Part shown: positions 8,942 to 18,344 of the stretch, in pieces
Layout: the number at the start of each line of letters is the position of its first letter
Position numbering within the stretch: position 1 is the stretch's first letter
From: Sphingomonas jinjuensis
GTDB taxonomy: Bacteria > Pseudomonadota > Alphaproteobacteria > Sphingomonadales > Sphingomonadaceae
Assembly (NCBI RefSeq): GCF_014197105.1
Contig: NZ_JACIEV010000005.1
Location: 1-64,000 of the forward strand
Length of the DNA: 64,000 nucleotides
Reading direction: 5' to 3'
The notes under the pieces: model-generated
Database searches by the model: none
What the model was told of the DNA's origin: nothing
The model's input: only the letters and a program-made list of their open reading frames with translations
Program-made: the position numbers and the translations under genes

Positions 8942-9675
8942 CGCTCGCCCTCATGCTCGCTGCGGTGCAGGCGACGGCGACGCCGCAAGCCACCGAGCAG
9001 TGGCAGCCCAAGCCCCCCGTCGTAACCCCCGGCGCCGGCGTCGACGCGATGCCTCCGTCCGACGCCATCCGCCTGTTCGACGGCCGCGACCTGTCGCAAT
9101 GGGTCTCGGTCGCCGATGGCAAGCCCGCCGGCTGGACCGTGGCGGGCGGCGCGATGACGGTGGCTCAGGGCGCCGGGAATATCGAGACGCGTCGCCGGTT
9201 CGGCAGCTATCAACTCCACCTCGAATTCCGCATTCCCGCCGACGTCACTGGCGAAGGGCAGGGGAGGGGGAACAGCGGCCTGTTCCTGGCGTCGACCGGG
9301 CCGGGCGACGAGGGCTACGAGCTGCAGATCCTCGACAGCTATCGCAACGACACCTACGTCAACGGCCAGGCCGGGGCGCTCTACAAACAACATGCGCCGC
9401 TCGCGAATCCGGCACGGCCGCCGGGTGCCTGGCAAAGCCTTGATGTCGTCTGGCATCCTCCGGTCTTCGCGCCTGGCGGCACGGTGATCCGCCCGGCCTT
9501 CGTCACTGCGCTGATGAACGGCGTGCTGGTGCAGGATCGCGCGGTGCTGAAGGGGCCGACGCTCTATGTCGGCACGCCCGGCTATCGCCCGCACGGCCCG
9601 TCGCCGATCAAGCTGCAGGCGCACGGCGCGCCGGTCAGCTTCCGCAACATCTGGGTGCGCGCGATCCCCGACTGA
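8938..9675 (+). CDS. DUF1080 (3-keto-disaccharide hydrolase type) exported protein
   Basis: 245 residues. A short hydrophobic N-terminus (about 1-15) looks like a signal sequence. The rest is one DUF1080 concanavalin-like fold: [16 protein letters not shown] at about 41-56, [31 protein letters not shown] and a C-terminal SFRNIWVR strand. Members are periplasmic and cleave 3-keto-glycosides or bind sugars. The start ATG overlaps the reductase stop (ATGA), making the third gene of the operon begun at 6873. The family call is firm; the substrate is unknown. Confidence 0.85.
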   Translation: MTLALMLAAVQATATPQATEQWQPKPPVVTPGAGVDAMPPSDAIRLFDGRDLSQWVSVADGKPAGWTVAGGAMTVAQGAGNIETRRRFGSYQLHLEFRIPADVTGEGQGRGNSGLFLASTGPGDEGYELQILDSYRNDTYVNGQAGALYKQHAPLANPARPPGAWQSLDVVWHPPVFAPGGTVIRPAFVTALMNGVLVQDRAVLKGPTLYVGTPGYRPHGPSPIKLQAHGAPVSFRNIWVRAIPD

Positions 9676-9738
9676 TCGAAGTGGGAACAGCAGCGTAACG
9701 AAGGGCGTTCTGGGACAAAGACTTCCGGGAGAGCCTTC

Positions 9739-10971
9739 ATGCGCCGACTGTTGATGCTCGCGGGCGTGGCCGCACTGGCATTGACCGGTCCAGCCCTGTC
9801 GCAGGGCAAGGGCAAGGGTGATGGCCCGGGCGGTGGCGGTGGTCACGGGCGCGGCGGCGGTGGTCCTGGCAAGGGCGGCGATCGTGGTCCCGGCCCCGGT
9901 GGCCCGCCCGGCCAGCGCGACCGCGGCCCCGGTGACCGTGGCGGACCCGGCGCGGAACGCGGACCCGATCGCGGACCCGGGGAACGCTTCGCCGGTGGCC
10001 CGGATCGCGGCCCTCGCGACGAGGGACCCGGCCGTGGCAAGGGGCGTGGACCCAAGGGGGATCGCGGCCCCGATCGTGCCGATCGGCAAGGCCCCGGCCC
10101 GCGCGGCGACCGTCCGCGCGACTGGGAGGTGGCGCGTGCGCAGCCAGGCCCCGGCCCGCGCGGCGATCGCCAGCGCGAGTGGCGCGAGGTGCGTGGTCCC
10201 GATGGCCCCGATCGCGCACGCGACGATCGCGGGAGGGGGCCGCGCGGTGGCCGCGATCTCGGTTGGCGCGGCTATGACGAGCGCGTTCCCGCCAGCCGTT
10301 TCGCGTCGCGCCGCTGGGATGGTGACGGCTATCGCTGGGCCGATCGCAGCTATGGCTTCATCGCCGCCGATGCCTGTCCGCCGGGGCTCGCCCGCCGCGG
10401 CAACGGGTGCCTGCCGCCGGGCCAGGCACGACGCCTCGACCCCGCACGCGGCTGGGCGGACTGGTATCCCGCGCGCTATCAGGACGATCGCTACGACTGG
10501 CGATACGACGACGGCTATCTCTACGGCGTCGATCGCGGCGGGGACGGGCTGTTCGGTGGCGGTGGCGGCGGGCTGCTTGCCGCGATCATCCCGCTCCTCG
10601 GCGGTGCGCTGGCGGGCGGCAATCTTTGGCCGCAGCAGGCGACCGACCATCAGGTGCCCGACTATTACGATCGCTTCTACGGCGATAACGGCGGCGGCAC
10701 CCGCTACGATTATCGCTATGCCGACGACGCCGTCTTCGCGGTCGATCCACAATCGCAGCGGATCGATTCGATCGCCGGGCTGCTGACCGGCGACGACTGG
10801 TCGATCGGCCAGCGCATGCCGGCCGGCTACGACCTCTACAACATCCCGCCGCAATATCGGTCGCGCTACGCCGACAGCAGCGAGGCGATGTACCGGTACA
10901 GCGACGGCTACGTCTATCGTATGGACCCGCGAACGCGGATCGTGCGCAGCGTGTCGGAGTTGCTGGGTTGA
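9739..10971 (+). CDS. Exported Gly/Arg/Asp/Pro-rich low-complexity protein, unknown function
   Basis: 410 residues. A clear signal peptide (about 1-21, ending ALSQ) is followed by a 140-residue disordered region of GPGDRGG/DRGP-like units. The C-terminal half is Tyr/Asp-rich and ordered: a CPPGLARRGNGCLPPGQ element with two Cys, a hydrophobic glycine stretch (about 275-300, GGGGGLLAAIIPLLGG) that may insert in a membrane, and repeated YRYADDAVFAVDPQS / YRYSDGYVYRMDPRT motifs at the end. The CPPG...PPGQ part resembles RcnB-like exported proteins of sphingomonads, but I cannot assign a role. SD GGGAGAG precedes the ATG. A TTG in the next frame overlaps its stop. Confidence 0.72.
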   Translation: MRRLLMLAGVAALALTGPALSQGKGKGDGPGGGGGHGRGGGGPGKGGDRGPGPGGPPGQRDRGPGDRGGPGAERGPDRGPGERFAGGPDRGPRDEGPGRGKGRGPKGDRGPDRADRQGPGPRGDRPRDWEVARAQPGPGPRGDRQREWREVRGPDGPDRARDDRGRGPRGGRDLGWRGYDERVPASRFASRRWDGDGYRWADRSYGFIAADACPPGLARRGNGCLPPGQARRLDPARGWADWYPARYQDDRYDWRYDDGYLYGVDRGGDGLFGGGGGGLLAAIIPLLGGALAGGNLWPQQATDHQVPDYYDRFYGDNGGGTRYDYRYADDAVFAVDPQSQRIDSIAGLLTGDDWSIGQRMPAGYDLYNIPPQYRSRYADSSEAMYRYSDGYVYRMDPRTRIVRSVSELLG

Positions 10972-10982
10972 GCGCGCGGCCT

Positions 10983-11552
10983 ATGCGCCAGCGCTGGCTG
11001 ATCGTCGCGGGCGCCGCGCTGGCACTGGCCGGCTGCAATCGGCAGGAGCCCGCGCCCGGCAACACCGCCGCGGACATGGCCTCCTCGGGCGAGAGCCTGA
11101 CGCGCGCGCTGGGCGAGGACAGTCGCTTCCGCGCAACCGCGAAGCTGGTGACCGCCGCGGGGCTCGACCGCACGTTCGAGGGCAAGGGCGTCTACACGAT
11201 CTTCGCGCCCACCGACGCCGCGATCGCGGCGCTGCCCGAGGATCAGCGCCGCCAGCTCGAGAGCAAGGCGGGACGGCCCCAGCTCGTAGCGCTCATCCGC
11301 CAGCATGTCGTGCCCGGCTATATCGAGGTCGGCGACATCGCCGGCGGGATCAAGGCCGCGGACGGCACGGTCACGCTGGCGACGGTTGGCGCGGCGCCAA
11401 TCACGCTGCACCGCACCGGCGACGTCGTGCGGCTGGGCGACGCCACCAGCGGCCCGCGGCTGATCGGGCGGCCGGTGGCGGCGCGCAACGGCGTCGTCTA
11501 CGCGATCGACGGCGTCCTGCCTCCGCCGCGCGTTACTTCGGCATCCCGCTGA
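10983..11552 (+). CDS. Fasciclin (FAS1)-domain lipoprotein
   Basis: 189 residues from the ATG at 10983; a TTG at 10968, overlapping the previous stop, is a longer alternative. The N-terminus is a lipoprotein signal with lipobox LAGC. A single FAS1 domain follows: LVTAAGLDRTFEGKGVYTIFAPTDAAI, IRQHVVPGYIE and a final NGVVYAIDGVL, the usual H1 and H2 boxes. FAS1 proteins of Sphingomonas are surface or periplasmic and are linked to adhesion. The 3' end overlaps the convergent amidohydrolase gene by 20 bp. Confidence 0.85.
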   Translation: MRQRWLIVAGAALALAGCNRQEPAPGNTAADMASSGESLTRALGEDSRFRATAKLVTAAGLDRTFEGKGVYTIFAPTDAAIAALPEDQRRQLESKAGRPQLVALIRQHVVPGYIEVGDIAGGIKAADGTVTLATVGAAPITLHRTGDVVRLGDATSGPRLIGRPVAARNGVVYAIDGVLPPPRVTSASR

Positions 11553-13617
11553 GCCCACTCGCCGCGCGCAAGGCGGCGCCGTCGAGCCGGTATCCGTCGA
11601 GGAACACCGTATAGACGTGGCGAAGCGCGCCGAGCGTCGCCGAGACGTCGCCGTCGACCAGGATCAGGTCGGCAGTCTTGCCGGGTGCGATCGAGCCGGT
11701 GCGATCGGCCATGCCGACCATCCGCGCGGGCACGATCGTCGCCGTCTGCAGCGCCTCGGCATTGCTCAGCCCCGCGTCCTGATACAGTTCCAGCTCGCGG
11801 ACGAGTTCCAGGCCATAGCCGTCGGTCCCGGCGACGATCGGCACGCCCGCTTGGTGCAGCCGGCCGACGACGCCGACCATCTTGTCGAAGCTCTTGCGGA
11901 AGTCGGCGCGGGTCAGCCCGCCGAACAGCGGATAGCCGGCGATCTTCCACCCCCGCGCGACCGACGGCGGCGCGATGTCCATGAAGGGCGCATATTCGGG
12001 CGATACCGCGCTGCCGTCCGACGTCATGAGCGGCTCCCACACCGTCAGTGTCGGATCGATGATCGTCTTGCGCTTGGCCAGTTCGGCATAGAAGGCCTTC
12101 ATCGCGGGCGCGTCGAGATCGACGTCCTTGCCGTACTTCGCCGGCCCTTCCAGCCGCGCCGCGGTGTTCGCCTTGTCGACGACTTCCTGCGGCATCGCTT
12201 GCATCATGATGAAGTTGATGTGCGTGACCTCGTCATAACCCGCCCGCACCGCGTCCAGCGGCCGCATGCCGGCGGGGACATGGCCGTGGACGTGGAGGCC
12301 GAGCCGATGCGCCTCCGCCGCCGCCGGCGCGATCCACGCCGGGTTCATCGAGGTGTAGAATTTGACGCCCCACAGCCCGGCGGCCTTGATCTTGCGCACC
12401 GCCGCGATCGCCTCGTCCGCCGACGAGACGGTGAGCGCGCCCTGCGCCGCGAGCGGATCCTTGCGATCGATGATCACCGACACCTTGCCGTCAGGCGCCA
12501 GCAGCTCGCCGGCTGCGCGGCGGCGGGTGATGCTCTCGGCCTCGTCGATCATCGAGCCGGGGCTGCGATAGTTGGTGATGCCGGTCGCGACATTCTGGAG
12601 CAGGTTCCAGTCGTCGCCGCCGACGTGGCGGTGCGCGTCCCACAGCCCGGGCGTCAGCGTCTTGCCGCGCCCGTCGAGCACGACCGCGCCTGCCGGCGCC
12701 TTGATCGAGCCGCCGGCGCCGACACCTGCGACCTTGCCGTCGGCGATCAGCACTGCGCGATCGGGCACGTACCGGCCCGCGACCGAATCAAACATCAGGA
12801 CGTGATCGACCAGCGTGGGCGTGCGGTTGGCGGGCTGAAGGAAGTGCTTGGCGGCGTCGCGCACCATCTGCGCGGTCGCGTCTTCCTGGATCTGCTTCAG
12901 CCTGGCGCCGTTCTTTTCATAGCCTTCGGGCAGCAGCGCCAGCGTGCCGGCATTGCCGAAATAGCGGTTCTGCGCATCGAGCCATACCGGCGACGGCGAG
13001 AAGCCGGTTCCCTGAATGAAGGCGAGCTTGACCGTCGTCGGCCCCTTCGGCCCCTCGATCGTGGTCGGCTGGCCGATCGTCAGCGTGGCATGCCCGCTTG
13101 GCAGCAGGTCGATACCCTTGGGCCCGGCGGCGACGAGCGCATCGATGTCGTTCTCCCCCGCCAGCCACGGGCCACCATAGGTCCAGTAGCGCTTGCCCGC
13201 GAACGGCGCGCTGCCCGCATCGACCGCGGTCTTCCACCGGGCGGTGCCATCGCCGCCGACGGTGAAGTCTTCGGTCGCATCGCCGGAATCGGTGAAGCCG
13301 CGGATCGCGATCGTCGTCGGGCGCTTGTCGCGACCCAGCGTCATGACCTCGTCGGTTTCGGTCACCCAGCCGCGCAGCGACATCGACATGCGATAGGCGG
13401 TGCTGCCGTCGGGGCGCTGCCACGACCAGACGTCGCCATGTTTTCCCGCCGCCGACGTAATGGTGTAATGGCGCGCGCCGACGGGCGGCACCATCAGCTG
13501 CTCCTTGGTGGCGGGGCCAGGGGCAGGCCGGGGGCCCTCGTCATGCGCGCCGGCGAGCGCGGGCAGGGTGAGCGCGGCTGCGGCAAGCAGGGCTGCGGTG
13601 ATCCGGCGATGCTTCAT
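11533..13617 (-). CDS. Exported amidohydrolase-family protein (large form)
   Basis: 694 residues with a signal peptide (about 1-24, ending AGA/HDEG). An N-terminal region of about 250 residues, beta-rich with repeated W and G, precedes a composite amidohydrolase domain. Metal-site elements are visible: DAHRHVGG (the HxH strand, near residue 330), HVHGHVPAG, EVTHINF and GTDGYG. The flanking beta domain carries the DGRGKTLTPGLWDAH entry. Such enzymes are periplasmic and hydrolyse C-N bonds of peptides or cyclic amides; the substrate is unknown. It lies upstream of nothing else in its direction and is 129 bp from the S9 peptidase pair, on the same strand. Confidence 0.82.
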   Translation of the reverse strand: MKHRRITAALLAAAALTLPALAGAHDEGPRPAPGPATKEQLMVPPVGARHYTITSAAGKHGDVWSWQRPDGSTAYRMSMSLRGWVTETDEVMTLGRDKRPTTIAIRGFTDSGDATEDFTVGGDGTARWKTAVDAGSAPFAGKRYWTYGGPWLAGENDIDALVAAGPKGIDLLPSGHATLTIGQPTTIEGPKGPTTVKLAFIQGTGFSPSPVWLDAQNRYFGNAGTLALLPEGYEKNGARLKQIQEDATAQMVRDAAKHFLQPANRTPTLVDHVLMFDSVAGRYVPDRAVLIADGKVAGVGAGGSIKAPAGAVVLDGRGKTLTPGLWDAHRHVGGDDWNLLQNVATGITNYRSPGSMIDEAESITRRRAAGELLAPDGKVSVIIDRKDPLAAQGALTVSSADEAIAAVRKIKAAGLWGVKFYTSMNPAWIAPAAAEAHRLGLHVHGHVPAGMRPLDAVRAGYDEVTHINFIMMQAMPQEVVDKANTAARLEGPAKYGKDVDLDAPAMKAFYAELAKRKTIIDPTLTVWEPLMTSDGSAVSPEYAPFMDIAPPSVARGWKIAGYPLFGGLTRADFRKSFDKMVGVVGRLHQAGVPIVAGTDGYGLELVRELELYQDAGLSNAEALQTATIVPARMVGMADRTGSIAPGKTADLILVDGDVSATLGALRHVYTVFLDGYRLDGAALRAASGLSGMPK

Positions 13618-13746
13618 CTTATCCCCCTAATTTTCCGACATTACCCACCCCGGCGAAGGACGGGGCCCAGTTGCGAGACGATCGTGGCGGCGCGCACCGC
13701 TCTGTTTCCAAAGTCGAGGCAACTGGCCGCCGGGCTACACCAGTGA

Positions 13747-15801
13747 CTATTGCCCCGCCGGTACGCGATAGCGATCGAACCACGCCGTGATCGCCGACGC
13801 CTTGGCGGCGGACTGCGAGGGGCGGGCGGTAAAGCCGCCGTGGCTCGCGCCCGGCACCTTGACCAGCGCGGTCGGCACGCCGCGGATCTGGAGCGCAGCG
13901 TAATATTGCTCCGATTCCGACACCGGCGTGCGGTAATCGTCGGCGCCGACCACGACGAGCGTCGGCGTCTTAACGTTGCCTACCAGGCTGAGCGGCGACC
14001 GGTTCCAATAGCTCATGGGGTCTTCCCACGGCAGCTTGGTGAACCAGTAGCGCGAGGTGAACAGGGTGTTGTCCATCGTCAGCGCCTCGCTGACCCAGTT
14101 GATGACCGGCTTCTGCGTCGCCGCCGCCTTGAATCGGTCGGTCTTGCCGACGATCCAGGCGGTCAGGACCCCGCCGCCCGAGCCGCCGGTGACGAACAGG
14201 TTGTTCGGATCCGCCGTCCCGTCGGCGATCGCGGCATCGACCGCCGCGATCAGGTCGTCGTAATCGGCGGAAGGGTAGTTCTTGTCGATCAGGTTGGCGA
14301 ACTCGGCGCCATAGGAGGTCGAGCCGCGCGGGTTGGTCCACAGCACCGCATAGCCGGCGGCGGCGTAGAGCTGGGCGTCGCTCGCGAAGCTCGGGCCATA
14401 GGCGGTGTTGGGGCCGCCGTGGATCTCCAGGATCAGCGGCACGCGCTGGCCGGGCTGGCGCCCCGCCGGCGTCGCGAGCCAGGCGTCGATCGGCCGGCCG
14501 TCGGGCGCCGTCACCGCGATCCTGCGCACCGGCGCCAGCGCCTTCGCCCCCAGGTTGACGGCGTTGAGCTGGGTCAGCCGCCGCGCCTTGCCGCCGCTCC
14601 ACACCCACACGTCGGCGGGCGCGCTCGCGTCGCCGCCGGTATAGGCGATGGTGCCGGTACGCGAGACCGAGAAGTCGCCGCCGGTATAGGGCCGGTCGAT
14701 CCCGCCGCCCTGGACGTTGTCGACCAGCGGCGTGACCCGACCGTCGAGGCCGATCCGCGCGATGCGGCGGACGGCGTGGTCGTCGTAGCTGGCGTAGAGG
14801 CTGCGGCCGTCCGCGGCCCAGCGCGCATCCTCGATCCCGCGATCGAGCGAGGCGGTCAGCGAGCGCGGGTTGGCGGCATCGCGGTCGCCGACGCTGAGCT
14901 GGGTATTCTCATAGCTGCGACGCTTGTCGTCGAAGCCGAGCCAGGCGATCCGGCTGCCGTCGGGCGACACCTGCGGGCGTCCGTCGGGGCCGTCGCGCGT
15001 CGTCAGCTGGCGCAGCGCGCCGCTGGCGACGTCGACCGCGATGACGTCGGAGTTCATCACCTGGCGATCGGCCTCGGGCCCGCGGATCGCGGCGAACACG
15101 ATCTGGCGGCTGTCGGGAGTCCACGACAGCGGGCCGTCGTCGTCGAACGCGCCATAGGTCAGCTGGCGCGAGGCGCCGCCATCGGCCGCGACGACGAACA
15201 GATGGTCGCGGCCCGGCTTGATGTAGCCGGGGCCATCGGCGCGATAGGTGATGCGGTCGATCACCTGGAGCGGCTCGGCCCATTTCGCGCCTTCCGGCTT
15301 GGCGGGTGCCTTGCCCAGCTTGGCTGGCTCGCCAGCGACGCGCGCGATATAGGCCAGGCGGGTGCCGTCGGGCGACCAGGCCAGCGCCTGCGGATCGCCG
15401 GGGAAGCTCGTCACCCGTGCCGCGGTGCCGCTGCCGGGGGTGCGGACGAACAGCTGGCTGCCGTCGCCATCGGGCGCGGCATAGGCGATGCGGGAGCCGT
15501 CGGGCGACCAGCGCGGGCTCGACCCTTGCGCGGCGAAAGGGGTTTGCCGGCCACTGGCGACATCGATCAGCCACAGCGACGATTGCATCCGGTCGGTCAT
15601 CACGTCGCCGCTACGGCGGACGTAGACGATCGTCTTGCCGTCGGGGCTGATCTGCGGATCGGCGGCGATCGACAGGCCGAACAGGTCGGCGCCGGTGAAG
15701 CTTCGCGTCGGCACGTCGCTGGGGGCGGCATTGGGCTGGGTCTGCTGCGCCGCCAGCGGGGCAACAGCGGCGAGCAGGGCAAGGGCGATGGTGAGGCGCA
15801 T
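13747..15801 (-). CDS. S9C-type exported peptidase (dipeptidyl/acylaminoacyl peptidase family)
   Basis: 684 residues from the ATG at 15801, which gives a signal peptide (MRLTIALALLAAVAPLAAQ); the longer open frame would run into the gene upstream. Residues about 30-400 are a TolB/WD-like propeller with repeated SPDG motifs. The C-terminal alpha/beta hydrolase has Ser541 in GGSGGG, Asp622 in VGADDYRTP and His654 in PGASHGG. The enzyme should remove dipeptides or acyl-amino acids in the periplasm. Its start is 23 bp from the stop of the oligopeptidase gene on the same strand, so the two are probably co-transcribed. Confidence 0.9.
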   Translation of the reverse strand: MRLTIALALLAAVAPLAAQQTQPNAAPSDVPTRSFTGADLFGLSIAADPQISPDGKTIVYVRRSGDVMTDRMQSSLWLIDVASGRQTPFAAQGSSPRWSPDGSRIAYAAPDGDGSQLFVRTPGSGTAARVTSFPGDPQALAWSPDGTRLAYIARVAGEPAKLGKAPAKPEGAKWAEPLQVIDRITYRADGPGYIKPGRDHLFVVAADGGASRQLTYGAFDDDGPLSWTPDSRQIVFAAIRGPEADRQVMNSDVIAVDVASGALRQLTTRDGPDGRPQVSPDGSRIAWLGFDDKRRSYENTQLSVGDRDAANPRSLTASLDRGIEDARWAADGRSLYASYDDHAVRRIARIGLDGRVTPLVDNVQGGGIDRPYTGGDFSVSRTGTIAYTGGDASAPADVWVWSGGKARRLTQLNAVNLGAKALAPVRRIAVTAPDGRPIDAWLATPAGRQPGQRVPLILEIHGGPNTAYGPSFASDAQLYAAAGYAVLWTNPRGSTSYGAEFANLIDKNYPSADYDDLIAAVDAAIADGTADPNNLFVTGGSGGGVLTAWIVGKTDRFKAAATQKPVINWVSEALTMDNTLFTSRYWFTKLPWEDPMSYWNRSPLSLVGNVKTPTLVVVGADDYRTPVSESEQYYAALQIRGVPTALVKVPGASHGGFTARPSQSAAKASAITAWFDRYRVPAGQ

Positions 15802-15824
15802 GGGATGTCTTTCGGTAGAGCGGA

Positions 15825-17930
15825 TCAGTTGGCGACGCCGAGCTGCGACAGGACGAAAGCCTGCCATTCGGCATTCTGCTTCATCCGCTCGAACCGGCCC
15901 GACTTGCCGCCATGCCCCGCCTCCATATTGACGCGGAACAGCAGGGGGTTGGTGTCGGTCTTCAGCTCGCGCAGCTTGGCGACCCATTTGGCGGGCTCGT
16001 AATATTGCACCTGGCTGTCCCACAGGCCCGTGCCGACATAGAGCGCCGGATAGGTCTTCGCTGAAACATTGTCGTAAGGCGAATAGCTTAGCATGTAGTC
16101 GTAATAGGGTTTCTGAGCCGGATTGCCCCATTCGTCATATTCGAACGTCGTCAGCGGGATCGACGCGTCGAGCATCGTCGTGACCACGTCGACGAACGGC
16201 ACCTGCGCGACGATCACCTTGTAATCCTGCGGCGCCATGTTCGCGACGCCGCCCATCAGCAGCCCGCCGGCGCTGCCGCCCATCGCCGCGACCCGGCCCT
16301 TTGCCGCATATTTCCGTGCGACGAGATAGCGGGTGACGTCGATGAAGTCGGTGAAGCTGTTCTTCTTGTTGAGCAGATGCCCGTCGTCATACCAGCCGCG
16401 GCCCATCTCCTGCCCACCGCGGATGTGCGCGATCGCATAGACGACGCCGCGGTCGAGCATCGGGATCCGCCCGGGATCGACGCTGGGATCGGACGAGATG
16501 CCGTAGCTGCCATAGGCATATTGGAACAGCGGCGCGGTGCCGTCGCGCGCCACGCCCTTGCGATAGACCAGCGAGACCGGCACTCGCGTCCCGTCACGCG
16601 CCGTCGCCCAGACGCGCTCGGTCACGTAACTGGCGGGGTCATAGCCCGGCACCGGCGTCACCTTCAGCGTGCGCCGCTCGCCGGTTGTCGCATTGACTTC
16701 ATACGTCGTCGTAGGTGTGACCAGCGAGCCATAGGTGTAGCGGACCCAGGGCGTCCCGGGCTCCTCGTTGACCGACAGCGCCATGCGATAGGCGGGTTCG
16801 TCCGCCTTCACCGGGATCGAGCGGCCGGCGCCGGTCAGCAGGCGGATCATGCGATTGCCGCCTTCGCGCTGATCGATCGCGACGAAGCCGGCGAAGGGCT
16901 TGAATCCCTCGATGAACACCGTCTCGCTCGCCGGTGTCAGGTCGCGCCATCCGGCGACGCCCTTGGCCGCGTCGGCATCGGCGAGCGTGACGAGCTTGTA
17001 GTTCCTGGCGCCACGATTGGTGCGGATGATCCAGCGGCCACCCTGGTGATCGGCGCCGTAGCGAAACTCGCGCGCCCGCGGTGCGATCACGGCGAAGCTC
17101 GTCGGCGCGGCGGCCGGCGCGCAGCGCTGTTCGTCGCTGACCGTGCTCGATACGGTGATGCAGACGTAGCGATCGTCGGTCGTCCGTCCGACGCTCATCG
17201 AGAAGGTGTCGTCCTTCTCCTCATAGACCAGCCGGTCGGCACTCACGGGGGTGCCGAGGCTGTGCGCCATGACGCGATAGCCGCGCAGCGTCACCGGGTC
17301 CTTGGCGACGTAGAACAGCGTCCGGTTGTCGTCCGCCCACACGACATTGGGCTCGACATTGGAGACTACGTCGTCGAACACGCGGCCGGTGGCCAGGTCC
17401 TTGGCGCGCAGCACATATTGCCGCCGTCCGACCGTGTCCTCGGCCCAGGCGACCAGCCTGTTGTCGGGGCTGACCGACCAGTCGGACAGCGCGAAGAAGC
17501 TCTTGCCCTTCGCCATCGCGGGCTGATCGAACATGATGACGGCGGGCGCATCGGCGCTGCCCCGACGCCGCTCGATCAGCGGATAGTCGGCGCCGGTCGC
17601 GAACCGCTGGCCATACCACCAGCCTTTCTTCGGATAGGGAACGCTGCTGTCGTCCTGTTTGATATGGCCGACCGCTTCCGCATAGAGCTTTGCCTCCAAC
17701 GGCTTCAGCGCAGCGAGGCGCGCGTCGGCATAAGCGTTTTCGGCCTTCAAATAAGCCAGGATTTCCGGGTTCTTGCGGGTGTCATCTCGCAGCCAGTAAT
17801 AATCGTCCGCGCGCGCGCCGTTGGGAGAAGTCACCTGGAAAGGCTTCTTGGCGGCCCGCGGCGGGGCCGCCTCTTGCGCTGCCACCTGGCTTGCCAGCAG
17901 CGCCGTACCGGCCAACATCCACCACCGCAT
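15825..17930 (-). CDS. S9A prolyl oligopeptidase family, oligopeptidase B-like, exported
   Basis: 701 residues from the ATG at 17930 (SD-like GGGGACG), chosen because it exposes a signal peptide (MRWWMLAGTALLASQVAAQ). The PtrB-type layout is complete: an N-terminal DDYYWLRDDTR motif, a seven-bladed propeller, and a catalytic domain with Ser553 in GGSAGG, Asp638 in TGLWDSQV and His673 in EAGHGGKSGRF, all oligopeptidase B hallmarks. Cytosolic in enterobacteria, here it appears secreted to the periplasm. It cleaves short peptides after basic residues. It is followed by the S9C peptidase gene. Confidence 0.92.
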   Translation of the reverse strand: MRWWMLAGTALLASQVAAQEAAPPRAAKKPFQVTSPNGARADDYYWLRDDTRKNPEILAYLKAENAYADARLAALKPLEAKLYAEAVGHIKQDDSSVPYPKKGWWYGQRFATGADYPLIERRRGSADAPAVIMFDQPAMAKGKSFFALSDWSVSPDNRLVAWAEDTVGRRQYVLRAKDLATGRVFDDVVSNVEPNVVWADDNRTLFYVAKDPVTLRGYRVMAHSLGTPVSADRLVYEEKDDTFSMSVGRTTDDRYVCITVSSTVSDEQRCAPAAAPTSFAVIAPRAREFRYGADHQGGRWIIRTNRGARNYKLVTLADADAAKGVAGWRDLTPASETVFIEGFKPFAGFVAIDQREGGNRMIRLLTGAGRSIPVKADEPAYRMALSVNEEPGTPWVRYTYGSLVTPTTTYEVNATTGERRTLKVTPVPGYDPASYVTERVWATARDGTRVPVSLVYRKGVARDGTAPLFQYAYGSYGISSDPSVDPGRIPMLDRGVVYAIAHIRGGQEMGRGWYDDGHLLNKKNSFTDFIDVTRYLVARKYAAKGRVAAMGGSAGGLLMGGVANMAPQDYKVIVAQVPFVDVVTTMLDASIPLTTFEYDEWGNPAQKPYYDYMLSYSPYDNVSAKTYPALYVGTGLWDSQVQYYEPAKWVAKLRELKTDTNPLLFRVNMEAGHGGKSGRFERMKQNAEWQAFVLSQLGVAN

Positions 17931-18059
17931 CGTCGTCCCCCATCTGTCGCTTGCGATAGCGTGGCCGGGTGCCGCCTTTGGCGCAAGGGGTTGGCGGTGC
18001 GTCACACGAAGCACGATTACGCGCTTCAACCGGGCGGACGATCGGCCTACCCATCGACG

Positions 18060-18344
18060 ATGCAATTCGACGACCTGCTCCGCCGCTATTTCGCCACCGA
18101 CGATCCGGGCGCGATCACGCCCGGCGCCATGACGGCGGGGATCGAGCGGATGCAGGTCGATCTCGGGCTCGAGAAGGATCGCAGCCGCCGGTTCGCGCTG
18201 TGGACGCTGATGTACATGCTGGGCCGCGCGCCCGATCTGGAGCGGGTCTTTCCCGATCCGGCCGATCGAGAAGCGGCGCGCAATTTCATGGACTTGAGCG
18301 ATCGAGTGCAGCAGCCTTCGCAGGAAGGAGAAGGGGCATCATGA
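18060..18344 (+). CDS. Small conserved-looking protein of unknown function
   Basis: 94 residues beginning MQFDDLLRRYF. No signal, no membrane segment; mostly helical with many charged residues. The reading frame overlaps the amidohydrolase start by four bases (ATGA at 18341-18344), and an SD (AAGGAGAAGGGG) for that gene lies within its tail, so the pair is translationally coupled. The composition is normal for the genome. I do not recognise the family; a regulatory or adaptor role is possible but unproven. Confidence 0.65.
   Translation: MQFDDLLRRYFATDDPGAITPGAMTAGIERMQVDLGLEKDRSRRFALWTLMYMLGRAPDLERVFPDPADREAARNFMDLSDRVQQPSQEGEGAS

Noticed and set aside
11617..13746. A 709-codon frame antisense to the amidohydrolase gene
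   Set aside because: Composition is Arg/His/Asp-rich, the reverse shadow of a high-GC gene; the other strand encodes a full signal peptide and metal motifs.
13750..16002. A 750-codon frame antisense to the S9C peptidase
   Set aside because: Same shadow effect; the serine peptidase on the opposite strand is complete.
16377..18059. Upstream extension of the 94-aa protein to 655 residues
   Set aside because: It runs antisense through the oligopeptidase gene; the ATG at 18060 gives a sensible short protein.
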